NCBI RefSeq assembly: GCF_048213115.1
Contig: NZ_CP172404.1
Coordinates: 2,790,001 to 2,854,000 of the forward strand
Length of the DNA: 64,000 nt
Origin: Niveibacterium terrae
GTDB taxonomy: Bacteria > Pseudomonadota > Gammaproteobacteria > Burkholderiales > Rhodocyclaceae
Direction of reading: 5' to 3'
Shown here: positions 16,085-25,106 of the stretch, one piece after another
How positions within the stretch are numbered: the first letter of the stretch is position 1
Layout of the letters: the number at the start of each line of letters is the position of its first letter
The notes under the pieces: model-generated
Database searches by the model: none
Seen by the model: only the letters and a program-made list of their open reading frames with translations
What the model was told of the DNA's origin: nothing
Program-made: the position numbers and the translations under genes

Positions 16085-17406
16085 CAGGGACGGCCTATCG
16101 GGAAATACTCGAGTCCGCTCGCACGCGGCAGAGCGGGGTCGTACAGATTGCGGCCGTCGAAGACGACCGGATTCTTCAACACGGTGCGGATCCGCTCGAA
16201 ATCGGGGCTGCGGAATTCCTTCCACTCGGTCACGATAACCAGAGCATCGGCGCCCTCGAGCGCATCGTTCGGACTCGCCGCGTAGTCGAGGCGCGCTTCA
16301 TCAGCGAAGATGCGACGCGCCTCGTTGCTCGCGACCGGGTCATAGGCGCAGACCGTCGCGCCGCGGCGGAACAGCTCGGCGATCACGACGCGGCTGGTCG
16401 CCTCGCGCATGTCGTCGGTGTTGGGCTTGAACGCGAGTCCCCACAGCGCGAAGCGCAGACCTTGCAGATCCTCGCCGAAGCGCTTGACGATCTTCTCGAC
16501 CAGCACATGCTTCTGCGCGTCGTTCGCGTCCTCGACCGCCTGCAGAACCTTGAGCTTCTGGCCGGCCGCATCGGCGGTGCGGATCAGCGCCTTGACGTCT
16601 TTCGGGAAGCAGGAGCCGCCGTAGCCGCAACCGGCATAGAGGAAGTGATAGCCGATCCGCGGATCCGAGCCGATGCCCTGGCGGATCAGCTCGACGTCGG
16701 CGCCCAGCTTTTCGGCGAGCAGCGCCAGTTCGTTCATGAACGAGATCCGCGTCGCCAGCATCGCGTTCGCCGCATATTTGGTCAGCTCGGCGCTGCGCAC
16801 ATCCATGATCACGAGCTTGTCGTGATTGCGCTGGAAGGGTGCGTAGAGCGCCTTCATCAGGAAGATCGCCTGCTCGTCATCGGCACCGACGACGATGCGG
16901 TCGGGCTTCATGAAGTCCTCGACCGCCGCGCCTTCCTTGAGGAATTCAGGGTTCGAGACGACCGAGAAGTCAATCGTTACGCCGCGGCGGGCGAGCTCGT
17001 CCTTGATCGCGGCGCGCACCTTGTCGGCGGTACCGACCGGAACCGTGCTCTTGTCGATGACGACCTTGTAGTCGGTCATCAAGCGGCCGATGTTGCGCGC
17101 AGCAGCGAGCACATACTGCAGGTCGGCCGAGCCGTCCTCGTCGGGCGGCGTGCCGACTGCGATGAACTGGATAGTCCCGAAGCGCACCGCCTCCTCGACA
17201 TCGGTTGTGAAGTGCAGGCGGCCGGCCGCGACGTTCTTCGCGACGACCCGGTCCAGCCCCGGTTCGTGGATCGGGATGCCGCCTTCCTTCAGGATGCGGA
17301 TCTTCTCCGGATCGACATCCAGACAGAGGACGTCATTGCCCATTTCGGCCAGACAGGCCCCGGAAACCAGGCCGACATAGCCGGTTCCGACAACAGTGAT
17401 TTTCAC
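16084..17406 (-). CDS. ugd: UDP-glucose 6-dehydrogenase
   Basis: 440 residues from a GTG start with GGGAG upstream. It oxidises UDP-glucose to UDP-glucuronate with two NAD+. Motifs are MKITVVGTGYVGLVSGACLA (Rossmann fold), the catalytic cysteine in YGGSCFPKDVKAL, and GLAFKPNTDDMREA in the C-terminal domain. UDP-glucuronate could feed surface glycans or lipid A sugar pathways. It is flanked by lapB and hldA, consistent with LPS work. Confidence 0.96.
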   Translation of the reverse strand: MKITVVGTGYVGLVSGACLAEMGNDVLCLDVDPEKIRILKEGGIPIHEPGLDRVVAKNVAAGRLHFTTDVEEAVRFGTIQFIAVGTPPDEDGSADLQYVLAAARNIGRLMTDYKVVIDKSTVPVGTADKVRAAIKDELARRGVTIDFSVVSNPEFLKEGAAVEDFMKPDRIVVGADDEQAIFLMKALYAPFQRNHDKLVIMDVRSAELTKYAANAMLATRISFMNELALLAEKLGADVELIRQGIGSDPRIGYHFLYAGCGYGGSCFPKDVKALIRTADAAGQKLKVLQAVEDANDAQKHVLVEKIVKRFGEDLQGLRFALWGLAFKPNTDDMREATSRVVIAELFRRGATVCAYDPVASNEARRIFADEARLDYAASPNDALEGADALVIVTEWKEFRSPDFERIRTVLKNPVVFDGRNLYDPALPRASGLEYFPIGRP

Positions 17407-17430
17407 GATGGCTACTCCCTGTGTGACGCC

Positions 17431-18606
17431 TCAAGGCGTCAGGTCGAATTCCTCGGTGCGCCGCGGCGGATAGGTCTCCCAGCCGCCGCAGGCCGGACAG
17501 CGCCAGTAGAACTGGCGTGCCTTGAAACCGCATTCTTCGCAGCGGTATCTGGCGACCCGCCGCGTATGGTTGTGGATCAGGCCCTTGACCAGTTCGATCT
17601 CCTGCCTGCGCTCGATGTCAGCGGTCAGCAGCGCCGCTTCGAGCAGTTTGTCCAGGCCCAGAACGGTCGGATTGCGCCTGAGTTCCTCGCGAACCAGCTC
17701 GTAGGCGGCCTGCGCGCCTTCGCGCTCGAGTTCCCATTGGAACACTGCGTCGAGCAGGTCCAGCGAAGGGTAGCGCTCGAGGTAGGAGCGCAGCAGGGTC
17801 AGGCCCTGAGCCTGTTCGCCGAGGCGGCCGAAGCCTTCCATCAGCCTTTCGGCGACCTGAGCCAGATAGATCGGATTCTGCTGCTCGATCTTCTGCCAGG
17901 CGGCCAGCGCGCCGGCCACATCGCCCTGGACGAGCTTCACATCGCCCAGCAGGATGTTCGCCCGCACGCACTGGCGGTTGGTCTCGAGCGCCTGGATCAG
18001 CTGCGCCTCGGCTTCGTCCAGGTGCCCCAGGGCCAGCTCGCTGGCACCGATCTCGCAGTGGAAGTTCGCGATCTCCTTCAGAGTCACGACGCTTCCCGCG
18101 GTCGGCAGCAGCGACGCAACCTCGATCGCCTTGGCCCAGTCCTTTTCCTGCTGATAGATTTCGAGCAGCTGTTTGAGCGCGAACTCGCGCAGACCGGTCT
18201 CCTTGAGCGCGACGAAGGCCGCCTCGGCGCGGTCGAGCAGGCCCGCCTTCAGATAGTCCTGACCCAGCTCGGAGAGCGCATTGGCTCTCTGCTCGGCCGA
18301 CAAGTCGTCGCGGTCGACCAGGGTCTGATGCATCCGGATCGCTCGATCGAGCTCACCGCGGCGGCGAAAAAGACTGCCCAGCGCGAAGTGCAGCTCGACC
18401 GTCTGCGGATCGATACGCGCCGCTTCGAGGAAGGAATCGATCGCCTTGTCGGGTTCCTCGTTGAGCAGAAAGTTCAGACCAGAAAGATAGGATCGCGGCA
18501 GCGCGCGTGACTCACGCACCAGATGCCGGATATCGATACGCGCCGTGATCCAGCCGAGCCCGAAGGCGAGCGGGAGAACGATCAACCACCAGAGTTCAAA
18601 TTCCAT
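17431..18606 (-). CDS. lapB: LPS assembly regulator LapB (YciM), TPR and rubredoxin-like domains
   Basis: 391 residues. One N-terminal membrane helix (LWWLIVLPLAFGLGWITA) anchors cytoplasmic TPR repeats from about 35 to 340, and a C-terminal rubredoxin-type zinc ribbon has CEEC near 353 and CPACGGW near 371. In E. coli LapB adapts the FtsH protease to LpxC and so limits LPS synthesis. It follows lapA directly (5-nt gap), the conserved pair. Confidence 0.94.
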   Translation of the reverse strand: MEFELWWLIVLPLAFGLGWITARIDIRHLVRESRALPRSYLSGLNFLLNEEPDKAIDSFLEAARIDPQTVELHFALGSLFRRRGELDRAIRMHQTLVDRDDLSAEQRANALSELGQDYLKAGLLDRAEAAFVALKETGLREFALKQLLEIYQQEKDWAKAIEVASLLPTAGSVVTLKEIANFHCEIGASELALGHLDEAEAQLIQALETNRQCVRANILLGDVKLVQGDVAGALAAWQKIEQQNPIYLAQVAERLMEGFGRLGEQAQGLTLLRSYLERYPSLDLLDAVFQWELEREGAQAAYELVREELRRNPTVLGLDKLLEAALLTADIERRQEIELVKGLIHNHTRRVARYRCEECGFKARQFYWRCPACGGWETYPPRRTEEFDLTP

Positions 18607-18611
18607 AAAGA

Positions 18612-18905
18612 TCAGAGAGTACGGGGATAGTCGACCGGGCGCGGGGCCTCGTGGGGAAGGGATGAGACGCGAACCGACTCGCGCAGGCGGGCGATTTCAC
18701 GCCTCTGCGTCAGCAGGGTCATCACCGCAGCCGTCACGCCGAGCAGTACTCCCGCAGCAAAGGCGGCCAGTACGACGACGATCAGCGGCACACGCCATTC
18801 GGTCTCGAAGAAAAAACGCAGGGAAACGAGCGCATCGTTCTTCAGTGCAAAGCCGAGAAGCACGAAGAACACCAGAGCGCGCAGGAGCCAGATTAGGATT
18901 CGCAT
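18612..18905 (-). CDS. lapA: LapA (DUF1049) inner-membrane protein
   Basis: 97 residues from the ATG at 18903-18905. Two hydrophobic segments (about 4-20 and 38-65) flank the signature LKNDALVSLRFFF, and a charged cytoplasmic tail follows. LapA and LapB work together at the inner-membrane face in LPS assembly. The frame extends upstream through the ihfB terminator, but those residues are not conserved. No promoter fits between the terminator and the start. Confidence 0.9.
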   Translation of the reverse strand: MRILIWLLRALVFFVLLGFALKNDALVSLRFFFETEWRVPLIVVVLAAFAAGVLLGVTAAVMTLLTQRREIARLRESVRVSSLPHEAPRPVDYPRTL

Positions 18906-18929
18906 CGGCGAATTATCCCGCACCGGCGC

Positions 18930-18957
18930 AAAAAAGAAAGGCGGCAAGCGCCGCCTC
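18930..18957 (-). terminator. intrinsic terminator after ihfB, 24 nt upstream of lapA
   Basis: On the minus strand AGGCGGC and GCCGCCT pair around a 4-nt loop (18939-18956), followed by TTCTTTTTT. It separates ihfB from lapA and is the third terminator in this run placed about 25 nt upstream of a start codon. Confidence 0.8.
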
Positions 18958-18981
18958 TCTCCGAATGAAGGAACTGCCGCC

Positions 18982-19266
18982 TCATTCCAGGCTATCAACC
19001 CGCTCGCGCAACTCCTTGCCGGCCTTGAAGTGGGGAACGTACTTTTCGGGCACGAGCACCTTGTCTCCGGACTTGGGGTTGCGACCCGTGCGTGGAGGCC
19101 GGTAGTTCAGCGCAAAGCTGCCAAACCCCCGGATCTCGATGCGGTCGCCTCGCGACAGAGCCGAGGTCATCGCATCGAGAACCATCTTCACGGCGTAGTC
19201 GGCATCCTTCACGCCCAGCTGCGGAAAACGCTCCGCCAAGCGGGCAATAAGCTCCGACTTCGTCAT
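18982..19266 (-). CDS. ihfB: integration host factor subunit beta
   Basis: 94 residues from the ATG at 19264-19266, the same length and start (MTKSELIARLAERFPQL) as E. coli IHF-beta. A GTG three codons upstream is possible but would add a non-conserved MQV. DNABII marks are RIEIRGFGSFAL and the DNA-wedging arm PPRTGRNPKSGDKV. It follows rpsA with a 12-nt gap, as in many proteobacteria. Confidence 0.95.
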   Translation of the reverse strand: MTKSELIARLAERFPQLGVKDADYAVKMVLDAMTSALSRGDRIEIRGFGSFALNYRPPRTGRNPKSGDKVLVPEKYVPHFKAGKELRERVDSLE

Positions 19267-19278
19267 GACCTGCACGGT

Positions 19279-20973
19279 TTATTGCGGGTTGTTGAGTTTG
19301 GCCTTCAGCAGCGCACCGAGGTTGGTGGTACCGCTGGCCGCATTCTCATTCGCGAACTTCGCCATCGCTTCGTGCTGTTCGACCTGATCCTTGGCCTTGA
19401 TGGACAGGTTGATCGAGCGGGTCTTGCGATCGAGGTTGACGATCAGAGCTTCGACGGCATCGCCGACCTTCAGCAGCTGCGACAGGTCTTCAACGCGATC
19501 ACGCGAGAATTCCGACGCACGCAGATAGGCTTCGATATCGTCGTTCAGCGCAACGACCGCACCGCGGGCATCCACCGACTTGACCGTGCCGTTCACCATG
19601 CTGTTCTTGTCATGGGTCGCGATGAAGTTCGTGAAGGGGTCGCCTTCGAGCTGCTTGATACCCAGCGAGATGCGTTCCTTCTCGACGTCGATCGACAGCA
19701 CGACGGCTTCAACTTCGTCGCCCTTCTTGAAGTTGCGGATCGCTTCTTCGCCCGGCAGGGACCAGGACAGGTCGGACAGGTGCACGAGACCGTCGATGCC
19801 ACCGGCCAGGCCGATGAACACACCGAAGTCGGTGATCGACTTGATCGCGCCCTTGACGCGATCGCCCTTCTTCGCGTTCTGGCTGAAATCGTCCCACGGA
19901 TTCGCCTGGCATTGCTTCATGCCCAGCGAGATGCGGCGGCGGTCTTCGTCGATCTCGAGAATCATCACTTCGACTTCGTCGCCCAGCTGGACAACCTTGG
20001 TCGGGTGGATGTTCTTGTTGGTCCAGTCCATTTCGGACACGTGAACCAGACCTTCGATGCCTTGCTCGACTTCAACGAACGCGCCGTAGTCGGTGATGTT
20101 CGTAACCTTGCCGAACAGGCGGGTGCCCGACGGGTAACGGCGGGAGATGCCCACCCACGGATCTTCGCCCAGCTGCTTCAGGCCCAGAGAAACGCGGTTC
20201 TTCTCGGCGTCGAACTTGAGGACCTTGGCGGTGACTTCGTCGCCGACCTGAACGACTTCGGTCGGGTGACGGACACGGCGCCAGGCCAGGTCGGTGATGT
20301 GCAGCAGGCCATCGATGCCGCCCAGGTCGACGAACGCACCGTAGTCGGTGATGTTCTTGACGATACCCTTGACGACAGTGCCTTCCTGCAGAGTGGACAG
20401 CAGCTTTTCGCGCTCTTCACCCATCGAGGCTTCGAGCACGGCGCGGCGCGACACAACGACGTTGTTGCGCTTGCGGTCGAGCTTGATGACCTTGAATTCG
20501 AATTCCTTGCCTTCGAACGGCGTGGTGTCCTTGACCGGACGCATGTCGACCAGCGAACCGGGCAGGAATGCGCGGATGCCGTTGGTCATGACGGTCAGAC
20601 CGCCCTTGACCTTGCCGGTCACGACGCCCTTGACCAGGTCGCCGTCGTTCAGAGCGGCTTCCAGGTGGTTCCACGCAGCGATGCGCTTGGCCTTGTCGCG
20701 CGACAGGCGGGTTTCGCCGAAGCCGTCTTCGAGGGCTTCGATCGCAACCTGGACGTAGTCGCCCGGTTGCACTTCAACTTCACCGCGATCATTGCGGAAT
20801 TCGTCGATCGCGACATAGCTCTCGGACTTGAGGCCAGCGTTGACGACGACGAAGTTTTGATCCATGCGCACGACTTCAGCGGTGATGACTTCACCGATGC
20901 GCATTTCCTGACGGCCAAGGCTCTCTTCGAAGAGGGCTGCGAAGCTTTCCTGGGCGGGAACGGAGTTGGACAT
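19279..20973 (-). CDS. rpsA: 30S ribosomal protein S1
   Basis: 564 residues from ATG 20971-20973, with six S1/OB repeats (for example GAFVDLGGIDGLLHITDLAW and GAFVEVEQGIEGLVHVSEMD). S1 binds mRNA leaders lacking strong secondary structure signals and brings them to the 30S subunit. The start has no recognisable Shine-Dalgarno, which is usual for rpsA because its translation depends on S1 itself and is autoregulated. The upstream part of the open frame (19 codons) lies in the leader and is not conserved. Confidence 0.97.
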   Translation of the reverse strand: MSNSVPAQESFAALFEESLGRQEMRIGEVITAEVVRMDQNFVVVNAGLKSESYVAIDEFRNDRGEVEVQPGDYVQVAIEALEDGFGETRLSRDKAKRIAAWNHLEAALNDGDLVKGVVTGKVKGGLTVMTNGIRAFLPGSLVDMRPVKDTTPFEGKEFEFKVIKLDRKRNNVVVSRRAVLEASMGEEREKLLSTLQEGTVVKGIVKNITDYGAFVDLGGIDGLLHITDLAWRRVRHPTEVVQVGDEVTAKVLKFDAEKNRVSLGLKQLGEDPWVGISRRYPSGTRLFGKVTNITDYGAFVEVEQGIEGLVHVSEMDWTNKNIHPTKVVQLGDEVEVMILEIDEDRRRISLGMKQCQANPWDDFSQNAKKGDRVKGAIKSITDFGVFIGLAGGIDGLVHLSDLSWSLPGEEAIRNFKKGDEVEAVVLSIDVEKERISLGIKQLEGDPFTNFIATHDKNSMVNGTVKSVDARGAVVALNDDIEAYLRASEFSRDRVEDLSQLLKVGDAVEALIVNLDRKTRSINLSIKAKDQVEQHEAMAKFANENAASGTTNLGALLKAKLNNPQ

Positions 20974-21085
20974 ATGGATAGAAAGGAACCTGTTTTGCCG
21001 TCTTGCGACGGCGGGTAAAAGGAAAAACACTCCGGTTCGCCCTCCCCTCGGGGGTGGAACGACCGGAACCAGTAGGCCTGACGCG
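20974..21085 (-). promoter_or_regulatory. rpsA leader with GCAA-loop hairpin
   Basis: This 112-nt leader between cmk and rpsA holds a hairpin GCCGTC/GACGGC capped by a GCAA tetraloop (20997-21012) ending 24 nt before the ATG, and a second CCCC/GGGG hairpin upstream. E. coli rpsA uses a hairpin-rich, SD-poor leader for autogenous control; this looks equivalent. Confidence 0.5.
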
Positions 21086-21748
21086 TCAGCAAATGCCTCG
21101 CTGCCGCGCGTGCCGAAGCACGAACGCCACCGCCTCGGCTATCGAGATCAGCGTCGTATCGAGCAAAATCGCATCTTCGCAGGGTTTGAGCGGAGCCACC
21201 GCGCGCATCGCATCGCGCGCGTCGCGCTCGCGCAGTTCCTGCACAAGACTATCAAGGCTAGCAGGCAAACCCTTTTCAATCAACTGCTTATAGCGCCGAT
21301 CCGCCCGCGCTTCGGCGCTGGCTGTCAGAAAAATCTTCAAAGGCGCGTCGGGAAAGACCACCGAACCCATATCGCGGCCGTCGCCGACCAGGCCGGGACT
21401 CTGCCGAAAAGCGCGCAACCGCGCCATCAGCGCGGCGCGCACCGCGGGCAGAACCGCAATCTTGGACGCCGCGTTGCCGGTCGTCTCGCGGCGCACATCG
21501 AGGCTCACATCCGCGCCGTCGAGACGGATCGTTTCTCCATCGAACTTCACGTCCAGAGCGGGCGCCAGCGCCGCGAGCGCCTCTTCGTCGTCGAGCGCGA
21601 AACCGCGCTGCAGGCCCGCCAGAGCGAGGATGCGGTAGATCGCCCCCGAGTCGAGGTAGTGCCAGCCGAGCTCGGCGGCGATTCGCGCCGCGACCGAGCC
21701 CTTGCCCGACGCGGTCGGGCCATCGATCGCAATGACCGGAGCGTTCAT
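21086..21748 (-). CDS. cmk: cytidylate kinase
   Basis: 220 residues from ATG 21746-21748, which overlaps the stop of the HhH gene (ATGA). Walker A is GPTASGKGSVA at about 9-19. GRDMGSVVFPDAPLKIFLTA is the family signature for the nucleotide-binding region. It phosphorylates CMP and dCMP. The cmk-rpsA-ihfB order is typical; the frame running further upstream is a shadow of the preceding gene. Confidence 0.96.
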   Translation of the reverse strand: MNAPVIAIDGPTASGKGSVAARIAAELGWHYLDSGAIYRILALAGLQRGFALDDEEALAALAPALDVKFDGETIRLDGADVSLDVRRETTGNAASKIAVLPAVRAALMARLRAFRQSPGLVGDGRDMGSVVFPDAPLKIFLTASAEARADRRYKQLIEKGLPASLDSLVQELRERDARDAMRAVAPLKPCEDAILLDTTLISIAEAVAFVLRHARQRGIC

Positions 21749-22020
21749 TCCTTGTCCTTCCAGTTCCACCACTTGAGCAATTCGGGGTCGTGCTCCTCGT
21801 GCTGCGCGAAATAGACCGCGCAGCGGAACACATAGAGCACACAGCGATCCTGATGCGCGCCGGTGAGCCGGCAAAGCCGCGCGTAGAGCGCCTCGGGATC
21901 GGCGTCGGCCAGATCCGCGACGCGCCGCAGTCCCAGCGCATAGAGATCGGCCGCCATCGCCGGCCCGACGCCAGGGATGGTCGTCAGATCCTTGGCGACC
22001 TCCCGCGGCACAGGGCTCAT
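21745..22020 (-). CDS. small helix-hairpin-helix protein (Cdd1-like)
   Basis: 91 residues. The N-terminal half has two HhH-type segments (DLTTIPGVGPAMAADLYALG and RRVADLADADPEALYARLCR), resembling the pathogenicity-locus Cdd1 family. The C-terminal half is rich in Cys, His and aromatics (CVLYVFRCAVYFAQHEEHD). The function is unknown; HhH pairs often bind DNA non-specifically. It starts directly after the argS TAA stop and overlaps cmk by 4 nt, so it is translationally coupled on both sides. Confidence 0.78.
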   Translation of the reverse strand: MSPVPREVAKDLTTIPGVGPAMAADLYALGLRRVADLADADPEALYARLCRLTGAHQDRCVLYVFRCAVYFAQHEEHDPELLKWWNWKDKE

Positions 22021-23748
22021 TTACATCACTTCCAACGTCGCGATGCCGAGCAGACCCAGGCCGGTCTTCAGCGTGCTCGCGGTCAGACGACACAGCTGCA
22101 GGCGGCTCGCGCGCACCGCGCCTTCGCTCTTCAGAACCGGGCAGTTCTCATAGAAGCGGCTGAACACGACCGCAAGGTCGAACAGATAGGAGCACAGATG
22201 GTGCGGCGCGGATTCACGGGCGACCAGGTTCAGCGCGTCGGCGAAGCGGGCCAGGGTCAGCGCCAGAGCGTGCTCGGGCGCTTCGCTGATCTGCACCGGC
22301 GCATCGGCCGGCACGGCCTCGCCCGAATCGCGCAGCACCTTGGCGCTGCGCGTGTAGGCGTACTGAAGATAGGGGGCGGTGTTGCCGTCGAAAGCCAGCA
22401 TCGAGGTCCACGAGAACACATAGTCGCTGATGCGGTTCTTCGACAGATCCGAATACTTGACCGCGCCGACGCCGACCGCCTCGGCGATCTCGCGCCGCTG
22501 CGCTTCCTCGAGATCCGGGTTCTTCTCCGAGACCAGCGCATGGGCGCGCTCGACCGCTTCGTCGAGCAGCTCGGCGAGCTTGACGGTGCCGCCGGTGCGG
22601 GTCTTGAAGGGCTTGTTGTCCTCGCCCAGCATCACGCCGAAGCCGACGTGTTCGAGCTGCAGCCCGGGCGACGCGTAGCCGGCCTTGCGCGCGAGCGTGA
22701 AGAGCTGCTGGAAGTGCAGGCCCTGGCGCGCATCGACGACGTAGAGCACGCGGTCGGCGTGCAGCACGTCGGCGCGGTAGCGCACCGCGGCGAGGTCGGT
22801 CGTCGCATACAGATAGCCGCCGTCGTGCTTCTGCACGATGTAGGCCTGGGGCTCGCCTTCCTTGTTCCTGAACTCGTCGAGGAAGACGACCTGGGCGCCT
22901 TCGCTCTCGACCGCGAGGCCTTTCGCCTGCAGATCCGCGACGATGCCGGGCAGCGCGTCGTTGTAGGCGCTCTCGCCGCGCAGATCGGCCCGGGTCAGGC
23001 CGACGCCGAGCTTCTTGTAGACCGCTTCGCAGTGGTGCATCGAGATTTCGAGGAAGCGGCGCCACAGCGCATTGACCTTCTCGTCCCCGCCCTGCAGCCT
23101 GACGACGTACTCGCGCGCGGTGTCGGCGAAGGCCGGATCCTCGTCCATCCTCTTCTTCGCGCGGCGGTAGAAGTCTTCGAGGTTGCTCAGTTCGATATGG
23201 CTGTTGGCCTGCTCCTCCTCGACCAGGAAGGCAGTCAGCATCCCGAACTGGGTTCCCCAGTCGCCGATGTGGTTCTGCGCGATCACTTCGTGACCGAGGA
23301 AACGCAGCACGCGGGCCAGCGCGTCGCCGATGATCGTCGAGCGCAGGTGGCCAACGTGCATCTCCTTGGCGAGGTTGGGCGCCGAATAGTCGACAACGAC
23401 GCGCTGCGCGGCCGGGTGCGGCACAGCCAGATCGTCTTGCCCCAGCGCCGCTTCGACGCGGGAAGCGAGGAAGGCCTGATCCAGCGTGATGTTGATGAAG
23501 CCGGGACCCGCCACTTCGATCTTGCTCGCGATGCCGGCCAGATCGAGCTGGGCGATGACCTGGGCCGCCAGCTCGCGCGGATTCATCCGGCGCGCCTTCG
23601 CGGCCCCCATCACACCGTTGGCCTGATAGTCACCAAATTCGGGACGGGCGGCGGGCTGGATCACGGCCGGCGCGTTTTCGCAGCCGACCGCGGCCAGGGC
23701 CGCGCTGACGCGGGAATCGAGAAGCTGAAGCAAAGTCTGTTGAGTCAT
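22021..23748 (-). CDS. argS: arginyl-tRNA synthetase
   Basis: 575 residues from ATG 23746-23748. It has the Add-1 N-terminal domain, a class I core with the HIGH-type motif APNLAKEMHVGHLRSTIIGD (about 122-141), GYLYATTDLAAVRYR, and the DALR anticodon-binding C-terminus. The KMSK region reads GEDNKPFKTRTGGT, the usual ArgRS variant. No Shine-Dalgarno is visible. argS with the HhH gene sits between aroA and cmk, which in most relatives I know are adjacent. Confidence 0.96.
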   Translation of the reverse strand: MTQQTLLQLLDSRVSAALAAVGCENAPAVIQPAARPEFGDYQANGVMGAAKARRMNPRELAAQVIAQLDLAGIASKIEVAGPGFINITLDQAFLASRVEAALGQDDLAVPHPAAQRVVVDYSAPNLAKEMHVGHLRSTIIGDALARVLRFLGHEVIAQNHIGDWGTQFGMLTAFLVEEEQANSHIELSNLEDFYRRAKKRMDEDPAFADTAREYVVRLQGGDEKVNALWRRFLEISMHHCEAVYKKLGVGLTRADLRGESAYNDALPGIVADLQAKGLAVESEGAQVVFLDEFRNKEGEPQAYIVQKHDGGYLYATTDLAAVRYRADVLHADRVLYVVDARQGLHFQQLFTLARKAGYASPGLQLEHVGFGVMLGEDNKPFKTRTGGTVKLAELLDEAVERAHALVSEKNPDLEEAQRREIAEAVGVGAVKYSDLSKNRISDYVFSWTSMLAFDGNTAPYLQYAYTRSAKVLRDSGEAVPADAPVQISEAPEHALALTLARFADALNLVARESAPHHLCSYLFDLAVVFSRFYENCPVLKSEGAVRASRLQLCRLTASTLKTGLGLLGIATLEVM

Positions 23749-23777
23749 GGCTGATTTAACTTTTTTCAAAAACCCGT

Positions 23778-23794
23778 GCAGAGGAGTCCTCTGC
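23778..23794 (-). promoter_or_regulatory. hairpin in the aroA-argS gap
   Basis: GCAGAGG and CCTCTGC pair around a 3-nt loop, followed on the minus strand by ACGGGTTTTTG. It is a weak terminator-like element 29 nt upstream of the argS ATG. Confidence 0.4.
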
Positions 23795-23799
23795 GACGA

Positions 23800-25098
23800 T
23801 TAATCCTTCAAAAACCGGCAAATCGACGCGAAGGCGTCGAAATAGGTCGGGAAAGTCTTGGCCGTGCATTTCGGATCGTTGATCCGGACCGGCACGCCGC
23901 CGAGCGAGGCGAGCGAGAAGCACATCGCCATCCGGTGGTCGTCATAGGTATCGATGACCGCGTTCGGAGTCAGCTGCGCCGGCGCGGTGACGCCCAGCCA
24001 GTCCTCGCCCTCTTCAACGGTTGCGCCGAGCTTCCTGAGCTCGGTCGCCATCGCCGCGATCCGGTCGGTTTCCTTAACGCGCCAGCTCGCGATGTTCCTG
24101 AGCCGGCAGGGGCCGTCGGCGAACAGCGCCGCGATCGCGAGCGTCATCGCCGCATCGGGGATGTGGTTGAAGTCGCGGTCGAAGGCGCGCAATTTCCCGG
24201 CCTCCGGCGCCATCGCCTCGATCCAGTTGTCGCCCATCGCGATCCGCGCGCCCATTTCGGCGAGCGCCTCGGCGAACTTGACGTCGCCCTGGATGCTCGC
24301 GCGGCCAACCCCTTCGACCCGAACCGGGCCGCCGCCGATCGCGCCGGCGGCGAGAAAATAGGAAGCCGAGGACGCATCGCCTTCGACGTGGATCACACCG
24401 GGGCTACGATAGGCCTGGCCGGGAACAATGAAGCGCTGCCAGCCTTCGCGCTCGACTTCGACGCCGAAGCGCGCCATCAGGTTCAGCGTGATCTCGATGT
24501 AGGGTCGGGAGATCAGCTCCCCGACCACTTCGATCGTCGTCGTCCGCCCGGTGATCGGCAGAGCCATCAGCAAGGCGGTCAGGAACTGGCTCGATACGTC
24601 GCCGCGCACGCGCACGACCGAGGTTTCGCTCAGATTCGCCGGCTCGATCGCCAGCGGCGGGAAGCCCTCCTCGCCGAGGTAGCGGATCGCCGCGCCGAGC
24701 TCGCGCAGCGCATCGACGAGATCGCCGATCGGCCTCTGGTGCATACGCGGCACGCCCGAGAGCGTGTAATGGCCGCCGGCGAGCGCCAGCGCCGCGGTCA
24801 GCGGCCGGAAGGCGGTGCCGGCGTTGCCGAGAAAGAGGTCAGCCTCGCTGACCGGGAAATGCCCAGCCCCGCCGGCGATGACCCAGTCCGAGTCGCCGCG
24901 CTGCGCGAGCTTGAGGCCCAGCGTGCGCAGCGCTTCGAGCATCCTCTCGGTGTCGTCGGAGGTGAGCAGGTCGCGGATCTCGGTTCGCCCTTCGGCGAGC
25001 GCGGCGAGCAGCAGCGTGCGATTCGAGATGCTCTTCGAGCCAGGCAGGCGGACACTACCCGAGGCGCTCGAAGCCGGCGCCAGATCAATGGTTTCCAC
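23800..25098 (-). CDS. aroA: 3-phosphoshikimate 1-carboxyvinyltransferase (EPSP synthase)
   Basis: 432 residues from GTG 25096-25098, with GAGG 6 nt upstream. The longer open frame overlaps tyrA and is not conserved. LPGSKSISNR opens the protein, LFLGNAGTAFRPLTAAL is the PEP-binding block, and DDHRMAMCFSLAS sits near the end. It catalyses the sixth shikimate step. The order tyrA-aroA supports the aromatic operon. Confidence 0.95.
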   Translation of the reverse strand: METIDLAPASSASGSVRLPGSKSISNRTLLLAALAEGRTEIRDLLTSDDTERMLEALRTLGLKLAQRGDSDWVIAGGAGHFPVSEADLFLGNAGTAFRPLTAALALAGGHYTLSGVPRMHQRPIGDLVDALRELGAAIRYLGEEGFPPLAIEPANLSETSVVRVRGDVSSQFLTALLMALPITGRTTTIEVVGELISRPYIEITLNLMARFGVEVEREGWQRFIVPGQAYRSPGVIHVEGDASSASYFLAAGAIGGGPVRVEGVGRASIQGDVKFAEALAEMGARIAMGDNWIEAMAPEAGKLRAFDRDFNHIPDAAMTLAIAALFADGPCRLRNIASWRVKETDRIAAMATELRKLGATVEEGEDWLGVTAPAQLTPNAVIDTYDDHRMAMCFSLASLGGVPVRINDPKCTAKTFPTYFDAFASICRFLKD

Positions 25099-25106
25099 AG
25101 CGAACC

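Noticed and set aside
16462..18510. 682-codon plus-strand open frame
   Set aside because: It is antisense to ugd and lapB without a ribosome-binding site or recognisable domain.
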